Origin: Cladobotryum mycophilum
Lineage: Eukaryota; Ascomycota; Sordariomycetes; Hypocreales; Hypocreaceae
DNA length: 64,000 nucleotides
NCBI GenBank assembly: GCA_036429605.1
Contig: CM071589.1
Location: 1,860,001 to 1,924,000 of the forward strand
Reading direction: 5' to 3'
A program made the translations under genes and the position numbers. The stretch's first letter is position 1, and every line of letters begins with the position of its first letter. Shown piece after piece: positions 47,893 through 58,492 of the stretch. Below the pieces are notes generated by a model, which was not told where the DNA came from, did not search any database, and saw nothing but the letters and a program-made list of their open reading frames with translations.

Positions 47893-49456
47893 GTTTCGGC
47901 GGGTGAGATCAGCGAGTTTATCTGCCGTATTCAATACGCAGAAGCTTCTTCACAGAAGAAGCGTGGGGAGGACGAACGCTGGCGATGATGAGGACAATGT
48001 GGAGAAAGAGAAACATGCAGCAGGGTATCAAAACGAAAAGCCAACGTCGATATAGTTCTCCCGCTTCATCGTCTGTTGGTTCGGTGTAGCATTGCGATCC
48101 CAAGTGTTTAGGGAAAACAAAAGCTAGTTTTGCGCTGGCAAGGTAGGAGAGAGAGGCATGGCAGGACCAGCATATAAAAACTGTTGTTGGTTTGGAGACC
48201 CGGCCTGTCGCAGCGGTGGAGGCAGGTGGGCAGCCAATCCGAGCCGCGATGATCCCGCCATCGAGTCAATCTATTAAGCGCCTTGGGCCAGTCAATGGCC
48301 GTCGAGTCGGCTTGGATGGATTTTGACGATGTCCGAACGGATCAAAGAACACACATGGGAGGTGGAGTGGACAGACCAGACCAGGCCAAAGGCGACCAAA
48401 GGCGACCAAAGACGCCAGAGGACCAACTCTTGGACGCGCTGGTCCCCTGCAAAACAACAAAAATAGCACCCTAGTCCTCTGTCCCGCATTGACGTTGATA
48501 CGTGAGCCGTCCAATAAGGAGATGCATCACTTGAGTTGGCGTTGTTAAGCGCCGTCCAGCACAGGGGTGGTTGGAGTTGCATTGCTGGTGAGGGGAAACA
48601 GTGAGCCATTCAGAGGCCTGGAGCGCAAAACTGAGCTGCATGAGGGTGGGGTTCTCCCGGTAAGCCGAGCGTTGGCCGCGCAGTAGTGGGCGCTTAGAAC
48701 GACGGCAGCGATCTCCATGTTTTGGCCGCTGGCTACAAGTTGTCGATTCTGAAGAGGAGGAGGAGGAGGAACAGAAGGGGGAAGATCATCATGGGTGAAT
48801 GCATGAATTGGTGAATGGAGAGATAAAGAGGCGAGTGGTAGGGGGTGCTTTCCTGTTCCTCTCTTGTCTTTGAAGTGGCCTTATGTAAGCCATCCATATG
48901 CGGGGCAGCGCGCGGGGTCACCGTCACCATCAACAGGACCAGCCAACATTTGGTACCGAGAGAGTGGTTTTGACCGAGAGACTAAAATTTTAGACTGGTG
49001 ACGATGTGGGAAAGGGCTGCTTTGACGTTGATGTACAGAATACTGCTCGGGCTATAAATATGCCAAGAGTCGACAAAACAGACTACTAGGGGGACAAGTA
49101 CCTTCAGGCTACAGAGATGATGGTGGCCAGGAGGATTCGGAACAGTTTGTTCAAGATTGGAAGACTGCCTAGTAGGTAGGTCGCTGGAAGATTAGCTCAG
49201 TCTTGCATCGATATAATAACATCTTAAATGATAAGATGATAAGACTAACACGTTGAATTGGCGTGGAATGTCCCACCAACCCAATCGCTGCGTACAAAGT
49301 CGCAATAGTGTGCTCCTCGAATCCAAGACCATGGTAAACATATTTTTATTAAGAGATAATCAAAAACAAATACCGCCTGTAATCAATCTGTTAAGCTGGC
49401 GTACATAGTCTCCCCCATTTTCTGCCGCAATGCTTCTTCACAACATGACGGTTCCG
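47893..49456. other. Intergenic spacer
   Basis: About 1.55 kb without a credible gene. A short tandem GGCGACCAAA unit lies at about 48388-48412, and a GGA run near 48755-48768. TAGTAGGTAGGT occurs near 49172. Confidence 0.5.
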
Positions 49457-50775
49457 TCAAAATCTTCCTGGAACGTCTTCCTCCGGCATCACCACCGCCG
49501 GTCCAGACTCATCGTTTTTGAAGGTGTCTTCCCTCACTGTGATTTTGCTCTGCATACTAGCAAAGCTTGTGCGGCCCAGTGGCTTAGCCAGCATCCATTG
49601 AAGCAAGACCTTGGCATCTGCTGGCACCGTTCCGTCAATGCTGCGTAGATTCAAATGCCGGGAAACCCGAACATGAACCCTGTTGTCTTGAGCAGAGATC
49701 TGCAGAACCCGACACCCACCCTCGTGGAAACTTATGAGCAGCACCTTGGAGTACCTGGATTAGTAGCCCGCACAAGAAATGTCGTAGATCACGGGGGGTC
49801 CACTCACAGGATATATATAATGCGCAGGGTTGAGACGAGCTCCCAGATTGACCTTTAGTATATTCATAGCGAGCAACATCTCGCTTCTCAAGATGCCGTC
49901 ATCAGGCACAAAGGTATCCTCGGTAATTGCCATGATGTGAGGAAACGAAGCATCGGGTACCAAATGATCAGACGTATTATAAAAAAAGGACTTGGGCATG
50001 CAAAAGGGATGATACAGGGTGCAAGGCCTGGGAAGACTTGGGTCATTATATTCCACTTTTGTAAAACCTGCACGACTGTGGGCACTATCAGAGAACAATA
50101 GTCAGTACGTCCCAACAAACGAGCCTTGATTCTTTTTCTTTCTTTTTCTTTCTTTCTTTTCTTTCTCAATATATATCTTTATTATTTTTTATAACACACT
50201 TACAAGTTGAATCTCCAGTGAGGATGATAGGTCCATCTGTAAGCTCCATTGCTGTATTCCATTTGTTTTATCATGTCAAACGATATCTCGCTGAAGTCCT
50301 TCACGCTTTCAGGGTCTGGGATTCGTCTTCCATTTACATCGAGCCTCCATTCCGACTCGGGGACGGGCGCAGGCCACTTCTCCCCTCTCCTCTTGAACGA
50401 TCGTATATAACGGGCCGCCTCGGACGCCGGTCCGGCCTTGAAGTATCTGGTCTCAATGTCAAGAGGCTCCGCATCATCGACGTTCAGCTCGGGGCCGCGA
50501 AAGATGCCGGCATCCCTGAGATGCTCGCTGGATAGAACGGCAGTGTACTCGAGGCGTTCAAGCTTGAGCTGTGTTCTCGTGTACCGTTCAAAAAGGTTCA
50601 GATGGAATTCCGTTTGTGGATTTGGGACCGGTCGTGGGTAGCACCGAAGCACTGCTTGCAAACTTGGTTCCCTTCCTTCCAGGGCCAGCTGAACCCTCAC
50701 ACCCCTCGGAAGCGCAGCAAGAAGCTCGCTCATCGGTGGCAGGTTGGCCATAAACTCACTGCCCGGGTACGACAT
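49457..50775 (-). CDS. Conserved-looking fungal protein of unknown function, three exons
   Basis: I do not recognise the function. The model is complement(49457..49744, 49808..50084, 50204..50775), 378 aa. Exon 1 alone reads to a stop three bases after its GTAAGT donor, so it could be mistaken for a 191-aa gene; splicing to the TAG acceptor at 50085 continues the frame with 'FAHSRAGFTKVEYN'. The third exon begins 'VLLISFHEGGCRVLQI' and includes 'VRVSRHLNLRS' and 'LLQWMLAKPLGRTSF', a pattern I associate with fungal hypothetical proteins having a C-terminal beta-rich domain with a conserved Trp. The N-terminal part has 'WRLDVNGRRIPDPE'. No signal peptide or membrane segment is seen, so it is probably cytosolic or nuclear. 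Intron 1 contains a CTTT-rich tract. Confidence 0.7.
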
Positions 50776-51949
50776 GATGACGGGAAACCTATTATAGATT
50801 TGAAGCGCAAAGAAAATCCCTTGTTTTGATAGGTAGGCGAAGAAAATTTGGCAAAGAGGAGAAGCAGTGTCTCTTGTGTTTTTTGGGGGGTGGAGGTTTC
50901 GTTTTATGCAAGGCGAAAGTCGTTGACCGCACGTCGATCAGCGGCGTGGTAAAAGGTGCCCAGGTGGTTGTTGAAGGGGGCAGCCCGCAGAAGGCTTGCG
51001 AGCCACACTTCTCCACAGCTGCATACCTCCCTCCATACCAATGAAACTGAGTCAAATGGAGACCGACCTCCCTCTGACGTCTTTCGCCGTGAATAAAACA
51101 TTCAAGGTTCCATGAACCGCAAAACTTGGATGCATCCAATCATGGTTATTGACAGTACGAAGCTGAATGAATGTAAGCGAGGTGATCCATGGAATGTGAC
51201 GGACGGGCTCCATTCATCCATTCATTCCAGCTCGGCTACAGGGCCCGACGTGCACTAAGAGGCCCCTACAGCGGCCCGGGGAGATTCCCACTTTCATCCA
51301 TCCGCCATACCCCAAGAACTATAGCGTCCGAGGCTCGGAGGAGGAGTAAAGCTCCCATCCACACCAACCAGCGGCCTTGCTCTTCCGAAGCGTTATCTTT
51401 CCAAGGTATTTATATTGAGGTTTAATTAGCCATGTAATAGAAACGTCGCCGATATTGACGAGGAGCTTTGGGGTGTTGACGCAAAAGTCGACTCGTCGCT
51501 TTCTAGTAAATCCCTAAATATACCTGCGGATGGAATGAGATTATTGACCAAGACAAAATCGGTACTCTAGGTCGATGTAAATAAGTGTCTCTCCATTCAA
51601 GGTAGGTTATTTGAATCAGTACATACGTATATCAAAGTACTAGGTATGCTTTTGCATAAATCTCCAGGGTTTTGACACAGCCCCCTCATAGGAAGCATAC
51701 CCGACCCGATTTCGGGATAATTACAGCCTGAGTCGGTCTATTAGCCAAATATCAGTAGAAATTAAATATGCACGGGATTTTGTAAACTCATCGTCCAAAT
51801 GGTTGCCTCCGGTGCAGCTGAATGGATGGTGGAGTCTGCCTGATACCCCCTCATGCATAACCTCCCATTATTAATAAATGAGGCATTGGGCACAAATTGC
51901 GAACTACAGTGCTTTTATTATTCGTTTGCTTCATCTAATAGCTGCAAGG
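50776..51949. other. Divergent promoter region
   Basis: About 1.2 kb between the unknown gene and the D-amino-acid oxidase gene, with no credible gene. CATC/ATTC-type short repeats occur near 51212-51230 and GTAGGTT near 51600. Confidence 0.5.
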
Positions 51950-53182
51950 ATGTCTGAAATAATCGTCATAGGGTAAGTTGCAAACCCGTCACAAACCACT
52001 CTTCTAATTAGTATCAACTAATATTCATATCAAAAAATTTCCTTTTCCTTTAGTGCGGGAGTCATCGGCCTCAGCTCTGCCCTCCGCCTACAGCAAGCAG
52101 GCTATAGAGTCACCATAATCGCGCGAGACTTCCCCACACCCTTTGAGACGGTAGATAAGCGTGCCCTCATCAATTATAGCTCCCAGTGGGCCGGGGCACA
52201 TAACCGTTGGGTGATTCCGACGAATCCCATCGAGGAGCGTGACCATGCGTTGGGCGTTGCCACATACCACTATATGGAAGAGACGTCCAAGCGACACCAT
52301 GAAGCAGGCGTCACCTTTATGAAGGGGATAGAGTACTTTGAAGATCCGCAGCCCGCTCAACGAGATCTGACTGATGAGAGGGCTCGAGAGCTGGGTCTGG
52401 AAGAGTTTCGAGTATTAGAAAAGAGCGAGTTTCCAGACGACAGGGTGAACTGGGGATGCGAGTACAAGACCTGGTCTCTGAATCCCATGGTCTATTGCTC
52501 CTTTCTTCTTCGACAATTCTCCTTTCTCGGGGGCAAAGTAGTAGATAGGGAACTTCGCAATCTCCACGAAGCTTTCCTCGTCAAGTCTCTTTCCGGCGTC
52601 CAAACTGTCATCAACTGTTCTGGCATCGGCTTCAATGATCCAGCCGTGTTTCCCACTCGAGGTAAGCCGCATTCTTCCATCCTCTCTCATGAAAATCCAA
52701 GCAGACAATGACAGGCTAACATGTACCCTCTTTTCTCCTTTCACCCGCCGACAGGCCAAACCTGTGTCATAGCAAACCCATGCGATGTCACAGTCACTCG
52801 TCAGAATGCTGACGGATCATGGACTTTCTGCATACCCCGTGGCTTCCATGGAGGCACCATCATTGGCAGCACCAAGGAGCCGGATAACTGGGACGCGGAC
52901 CCAAGCCCAGAAGTCCGCGAACGCCTGCTCCAGGCACTTGCCTCGACCTACCCTCCCATACTATCTAATGGACCCCTGCACGTCCTGGGGGATATTGTAG
53001 GACGAAGACCAACGCGCCACGGGGGGATCCGGCTGGAGAGAGAAGATATTTCAGAAGGCGAGATCAAGGGGCTGGCAGAACCTGGCAGTAGGCGCATTAT
53101 CCATGCATATGGTCTCGGGGCGAGGGGATATGAACTCTCCTGGGGCGTGGCGGGAACGGTCCTGGAGTTGGTCAAGCAGTGA
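51950..53182 (+). CDS. D-amino-acid oxidase
   Basis: FAD-dependent oxidase that deaminates D-amino acids to keto acids, ammonia and H2O2, usually in peroxisomes. The model is join(51950..51972, 52054..52661, 52755..53182), 352 aa, standard length. The dinucleotide motif GAGVIG is at residues 8-13, split by intron 1. 'NYSSQWAGAHNRW' is the FAD-binding family block, 'INCSGIGFND' the second nucleotide contact, 'GDIVGRRPTRHGGIRLE' holds the catalytic Arg, and 'YGLGARGYELSWGVA' is the C-terminal FAD signature. D-aspartate oxidase is the alternative; the two cannot be firmly separated here. The C-terminus is 'VKQ', not a canonical SKL-type peroxisomal signal. In fungi these genes are usually induced by D-amino acids. 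Confidence 0.93.
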
Positions 53183-53413
53183 TTTCTTTTGTCTTCTATT
53201 CAGGGCCGTTGGCCTACCTTTGCTCCTCCATATTCTTACAATCAAGAGAGCATATTTTTCTCCAAGAGTAAACTGTACAAGCGCCGCTCCAACGTTCCAT
53301 GCACAATAAGGCGGCGGCTCATACATCCAATGCAAAATCCCACAAGAACGCCTTATAAACCAAATGTCCCCCCTAAAAAAAAACCCTCCTTCCAAAGAAT
53401 CCCAAAGTCATCA

Positions 53414-54001
53414 TCATTTCGTCCCCGCCGGTCTTGGCGGTATGCTCTCTCCGCGCCTCTCCATCTCCTTCTGCTTCGATAGGCGCACATCTTCGGGTAA
53501 TCCCCACCACTCGCGCATAAACTCCTCCTGCGCGGCCGCCATCTTGGTCTTGCGCTCGCGTGCTCGCTGGCGCTCCATCCTCAGCGCGAACCACTCTTCT
53601 CTGGCGGCGTCGTGCTCGGCCGGCGTCGCTTTCAGTTTCATGCACCCGTTCATGGCTCGATGCTCCGCTCGGCATGCGAAGGAGACGGTAAATGTTCGGC
53701 CAAGAGCGCAGTCGGCAAAGGCTATAGGGTCGCAATCAGCATCGTTGCTCGCAAGCTCAAAACTGAGGGGTTGAGGGGTTGGCCGATAATGGCGAAGACC
53801 ATGTTTTACTCTTCCCAGGTGAATGCCTTTTTCTTTCTTCTTCTTACCTTTAATTTCGTCCGCGCATTGCTTCCGTACTCTCGCATAGTATATGTCTCGC
53901 ACTTGCGCCTCTTGCGAGGCTGACAGAGGTAACGGGTTTCGAGATGGGACACCGAGGCGCTCTTGGGGGACTTGGGGAGTTTCGGCGGCCATGATGGCCA
54001 T
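53414..54001 (-). CDS. CMC1: COX assembly mitochondrial protein (CMC1-like, twin CX9C)
   Basis: Intermembrane-space protein that helps cytochrome c oxidase assembly and copper delivery, imported through Mia40. The model is complement(53414..53721, 53848..54001), 153 aa. The twin CX9C motif is exact: Cys46/Cys56 and Cys68/Cys78, with the intron between residues 51 and 52, inside the first pair. 'NPLPLSASQEAQVRDIYYARV' precedes it, 'FACRAEHRAMNGCMKL' is the second helix. The C-terminal half is charged and helical ('EEWFALRMERQRARERK') and is longer than in yeast Cmc1. Two in-frame ATGs (codons 1 and 4) could start translation. CMC2 is a possible alternative, but length and motif context favour CMC1. 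Confidence 0.9.
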   Translation of the reverse strand: MAIMAAETPQVPQERLGVPSRNPLPLSASQEAQVRDIYYARVRKQCADEIKGKKKKEKGIHLGRVKHGLRHYRPTPQPLSFELASNDADCDPIAFADCALGRTFTVSFACRAEHRAMNGCMKLKATPAEHDAAREEWFALRMERQRARERKTKMAAAQEEFMREWWGLPEDVRLSKQKEMERRGESIPPRPAGTK

Positions 54002-54716
54002 TGAGGGGGCAGATGCGTTTGTTTGACTTGTGTGATGGGTATTTCAAGCGATAGAGGCAATTTCGGTGCCCTTTTTGAGGCTCTTTACGAGTTTCTGTCG
54101 TGGTTTCACTCGAGGTGCATCGGATCGCATGAGCTGCTGCTGAAGCTCGAATTGGTCGCACACAACGAATTGGCTTTGGCAGAACCATCACCGCCTACTA
54201 AATCGGATCTTCTGGGGGGGGGGCCGATTGTCACGACGATCCCAGCCCATCATGTATCATTACCTACTTATTACCTGCCTTTCAACTCCAGTCAGCAAGT
54301 GGGGAAAAAGAAAACCCAGAAAAATAATCTTTTCCTTGGTTTTTCTTTTATTCATCTTTCCTTAAAGATTGAACTCGAATTTTACTGAATGGCAGAAATC
54401 GATGGAGAGAATTTTTCATTTGCCTGTTTCCCAAACTTCACTGATCGATTTACATCATGCACCCAAGTGTGAATCGCAGCTTGATGTCAAAAACAAAGAA
54501 AATCCCATTATAGCCACGAGCGAGTAGTCTCATGGCTCAAGGTATCCAGCTCCCATATACGGCCTAAAAATAATACCGATAAGATAATTCCCATTGAAAC
54601 CCGTTGCGCCTTGATCATTGGTACTTCCAGCTTCCAGCTTCTAGCCTCATATCATTATTTGCAAAACAACCCGTGTAAACCCCCTCATACCAACGGGCTA
54701 CTTAACCGTGATACGG
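54002..54716. other. Intergenic spacer CMC1 promoter / MARVEL 3' UTR
   Basis: About 700 bases with no gene. A G-run at about 54213-54221 and AT-rich sequence near 54300-54400 are the only notable features. Confidence 0.5.
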
Positions 54717-55695
54717 CTATGGAGGAGAGACGGCAGCGGGAGGGGGAGATCCCTGATAAGGTGGCTGATATTGCTGCTGCTGCTGCACGGGGTACTGACC
54801 ACCTCCATAGGCAGCCTGTTCCGGGGCGTAGGCAGCGGGCTGAGGTGGAGCGTATGGAACGGGATATTGCTCTGTGGGCTGTGGGTGGTATTGGGTCTCG
54901 GCCTGAGGCTGGTAAGGACCACCGGACTGCTGTTGCATGAGTTGCTGCTCTTGCTGATACTGCTGCTCAACCTTGGGTTCCATTTGGAAGCTCTGGTTGG
55001 TAACCTGAGGACCACCGAACTGGAAGCGGCCTTGCTTGCGCGCCTGAAGGAAAGACCAAAGAGTATAGGCGAATGAAGCGATGAATAGGAGCCTGGAGCC
55101 TGTCAGCTTGCGTTCTTCATTTTTCTTCATGTAACAATCAACCTACCAGACCAAAGCACCCAAACCGGCAATGGCGGACAGCATACCCTGACCGCTCTTG
55201 AACAGAATAACACCTCGCTTCATCAACTGCCTCTTGGTGAAGCAAGTCTTGCTGTTGAACAAGCTTCCGTCATCGAAGCAGCCGTCAACCCTGACGTTGA
55301 ACTTGAACGAAGCACGTCGAGCAGCCACGGCGGCAAATGTCGCGAGCCAGAGAATCACCAAGACGCCATCAATGACCAAAATGGCGATGATGTTGTAGAA
55401 TGGCCGAAGAACAGAGAGTCTCTCGGAGAGGATGATGTATTTGACGGCGAGCCAGGTAATAAGACCCTGTTGCAGACTGTGTTAGTTGCCAATCATTCAT
55501 AATTACCAAGGGGAAAACATGACATACAATGGCCAATGCAAGACCTTCCTCATCAAGATAGGCATCATGCATCAAAGCAGCTGCCAGGGCAAGGATGATG
55601 AGGGAAAGAAGTGACTGGAGGATGCGGACGATTAGGAGCCATGTGGGCGAGGCAAGGATGTGATCATCCGCCGGCTTCTCTTGAGGTTGCTGCAT
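54717..55695 (-). CDS. Four-TM MARVEL-like membrane protein
   Basis: Membrane protein of MARVEL-like topology; fungal members sit at the plasma membrane or eisosomes, but the role of this one is unknown. The model is complement(54717..55092, 55147..55466, 55528..55695), 287 aa. Four hydrophobic segments lie at about residues 19-45, 54-72, 83-107 and 150-180. The loop before TM4 holds two Cys ('DGCFDDGSLFNSKTCFTKRQ') that could form a disulfide. After TM4 about 105 residues are rich in Gln, Pro and Tyr, with repeats such as 'QYQQEQQ' and 'QYPVPYAPPQPAAYAPEQ'. The splice joins are phase 0 and phase 2, all GT-AG. The MARVEL call rests on topology and loop cysteines and not on sequence identity. 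Confidence 0.8.
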
Positions 55696-57312
55696 GATTT
55701 CCGCTTGAATTGAGCTTCACTAAGTTGATATGTCGGGATATTGTATGTCGATTGATCCAAAAAAAGGTCGGTTTCCTACTTTGGGGTCTTGGACACGATA
55801 TTAAAGGACGGAATTGCTCTACAGGTTCAGGAGCCCAACTTCTTTTCTCTCTCTCTTGGGACGCCACGGCATCCTTATTATAATTGTTCAATCAAAAGGC
55901 AATCACGAAAACGAGACCATAGAGCGCTATCGCAAGTCCGCCACCGGCATCTATTCAGCCCAACGGTGGGCAGCGAGGCAGACAGAGCAAACTACCGCGC
56001 GTTCACACAACCATGCATCCTGTCCGTCAAGATTGCAGCGATACCAGACTCGATGCAAAGGAGCCATTCTCTGTCCCACTACTAGTAGTGTATCCGCGGG
56101 CTCAGCCGCACCATGGGTGTCGGCGTTCTTTGTCGCTGGACCGGGGTCGTTCCAGGGTCTGCACACAACGTTCGACAAGTCGATAGCGTGCGGCTGTAGC
56201 ATAGCATTCCGCTCCCATGGTGTAGTCTGTGGAGTGTTCTGGGCCCACAGTTTGGGAGCGCGTGGCCATCTGCATATTGCGATGGGGTGTAACCCTGCCT
56301 GCCATTTGCCCTTCCTCTCTTGTTGGACAAAGTTGGGGTTTTTTTAGGGAGTCATTGTCCTCGTTTGGGAAACGACGGATTGCCAGGAGTGGTCTGGATG
56401 GATTGGTTGCTTGGGCTCGAGTTTGAAAACATGGCTTGCATGACAAGCTGGGTTTTAACGAGAATGCTAGCGACACTCCGGGTCAACTATTGGCGACGCA
56501 CGAAGTGATAGGAGTTTCTTGGCGCTTTGACAATCGGCTCTTGAGATTCGCCTCAAAGATGTTGTTTCTTTTTTCTGAAAGCAAATGATCGATCTTGAAG
56601 CCACCATATGATCCGTGTTCAAGTCTCTCGATGATCAGAAGTGACAAAGTCCTTGTCCGATATATTGAATAGGACAAAAGGAGATCTGCAAAGAGAACAA
56701 TCAACCTGGCTCGCTCTTGGATCAAGGGCATCCCTGTGCACGCGGTGTGATTCCGCCTTTTGACCCCCCTCCAATTTCACACACTCTGCGTGTCTACGTC
56801 CGCATCCAGCAGCATTGCCTAAACAAAGCCTTGACACGTGGGAAATGCAAGCGCCGGATGTTGGAGCCAGCGCGGAAAAGGCTGAATCAGTTGCGACTCA
56901 TCCGCCAAGTCAGCCTCATCTAAATTATAACTAATGCACATTATTTCGCTTTAGCTTGTCTTGTCGAACACTATTTTAAGTTACCAACCAACCTTTGGAG
57001 AGTTGCCAAATGAGAATTCTCAACAACCGGAAATGTTATTCGTTGGAATTACCGAGAACCAGATGGAGCGAAATGGGCTTGGCGTTTAATTCGATTAAGC
57101 TTTGGGTTTTTTTGTGTTCGGGTTCAAGTTTCTTTCAACTGGCTTTGATCTCGATTAAGCTGTGAGGCGTTTGGTTTTGGGTTGTTGATCATGGCCCAGA
57201 AGAGAAGAGAGAGAGAAGGACTAACAACCGTGCTGACAACAACTTTGTTTGTCCAACGAAAATTGATTTCACTAATGTATACAAAATTCCACTTTTTTGC
57301 TCAATATTATGC
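55696..57312. other. Intergenic spacer
   Basis: About 1.6 kb between two genes read in the same direction. A frame at 55814-56347 lacks an ATG start and family resemblance. No other structure is seen. Confidence 0.5.
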
Positions 57313-58492
57313 TTATACTGCCTTTTCGTTGGGTCCGGCAATCAAGATTTTGATCGCCTCTCCGCCCTTGACCTTTTTGAATGCCTCCTCTGCGTCCTTA
57401 AAGTCGACAACGCCGGTGACGAGCTTCTTGACGTCGACCTTGCCAGTCGCCACCAATTCAATGGCGAGCTCATAGTCTCCAGCTCCATAGCGGAAGGATC
57501 CTCGTGCCGTCACCTCCTTCAGGCACAGCGCCATGATGGGGAATGTGATGTCGCTCTTGCCCATGCCTCCCTGAACGTAGGTGCCGCCCATCCGAACGAG
57601 GTGCAAGCTTGCCTGAATCGAGGGCTCGGCCCCGCTGGCATCGATGACGACATCGGCTCCGTTGGGCAGACCCGCGAGTTCCTTGATGGCCGCTGCGTTC
57701 TCCTCGGGGGAAATCCTCTGGGAGGCGTAGGTGTGCGTGGAGCAGAAGCTCTTGGCAAAGTCCAGCTTGGACTGGACAATGTCAACACTGACCACCTTGG
57801 ATGCGCCGTAGGCCTTGGCCACGGCGGCGCAGAGCAGGCCGACGGGCCCGGCGCCCATGACGACTACCGACTGCCCGGGCTGGACCTGCGCCTGCTTGAC
57901 AATATGCACGGCAACGGCCAGAGGCTCAATCAGCGCACCCTCCTGCAGCGACACGCTCTCGGGCAGCTTATAGCAGAAATCAGAGGGTCCGGTCCACAGG
58001 CCGGTCAAGGTGCCGTGGTAGGGAGGCGTCGCGGCGAAGACCATGTCGGGGCAGAGGTTATACTTGCCGGCGCGGCAGGGGGCGCAGCGACGGCATGGGT
58101 AGCCGGGCTCGAGGGCCACGTAGTCACCGAGCTTGAGGTCCTTGACGGCGGAGCCGACCTCGACGATGGTGCCAGAGGACTCATGGCCGAGAACCATGGG
58201 GTCCTTGACGGCGAAGTGGCCGATGGCACCGTGGACCCAGTAGTGGACATCGGAACCGCAGATTCCAGTGTAGTTTATGGCAACGAGGACATCGTGGGGG
58301 CTCGTGATGGAGGGCTTGGGGCGCTCTTCGAAGGTGACGTCGTTGGGCTTGTTGAGGACGAAGGAGAGGTTCTATATGCAGCAGCGACGAGGAGTGTCAG
58401 CGATTCTTCCATCTGCCCAATTCATGTTCAATCTTTTTTTCTGGGTTACCTACGCTAAGCTCATCCTTGTTGAGGATCGTTGCTGTCGACAT
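57313..58492 (-). CDS. xdh1: Xylitol dehydrogenase (D-xylulose reductase)
   Basis: Zinc-dependent, NAD+-linked medium-chain dehydrogenase that oxidises xylitol to D-xylulose, shared by the D-xylose and L-arabinose pathways. The model is complement(57313..58371, 58454..58492), 365 aa. Exon 1 has 13 codons and joins at phase 0 to 'NLSFVLNKP'. The catalytic zinc ligands are Cys51 ('[10 protein letters not shown]'), His76 and Glu77 ('GHES'); the structural zinc site is Cys106, Cys109, Cys112 and Cys120. The NAD fold is 'GAGPVG', followed by '[13 protein letters not shown]' with the NAD-specific Asp. The whole protein, down to the end '[12 protein letters not shown]', resembles the hypocrealean Xdh1. 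Sorbitol and L-arabinitol dehydrogenases are close relatives but fit less well. It is typically induced by xylose and repressed by glucose. Confidence 0.95.

Noticed and set aside
49430..49858. Plus-strand frames opposite the unknown three-exon gene
   Set aside because: They oppose its third exon and second intron, and lack any family signal; the minus-strand model has coherent splice sites.
55814..56347. Plus-strand frame of 177 codons in the spacer before the MARVEL-like gene
   Set aside because: It begins without ATG and shows no domain; likely chance.
57601..58458. Open frame of 285 codons on the plus strand opposite xylitol dehydrogenase
   Set aside because: Gly/Asp-rich shadow of a GC-biased gene; no start context or family signal.
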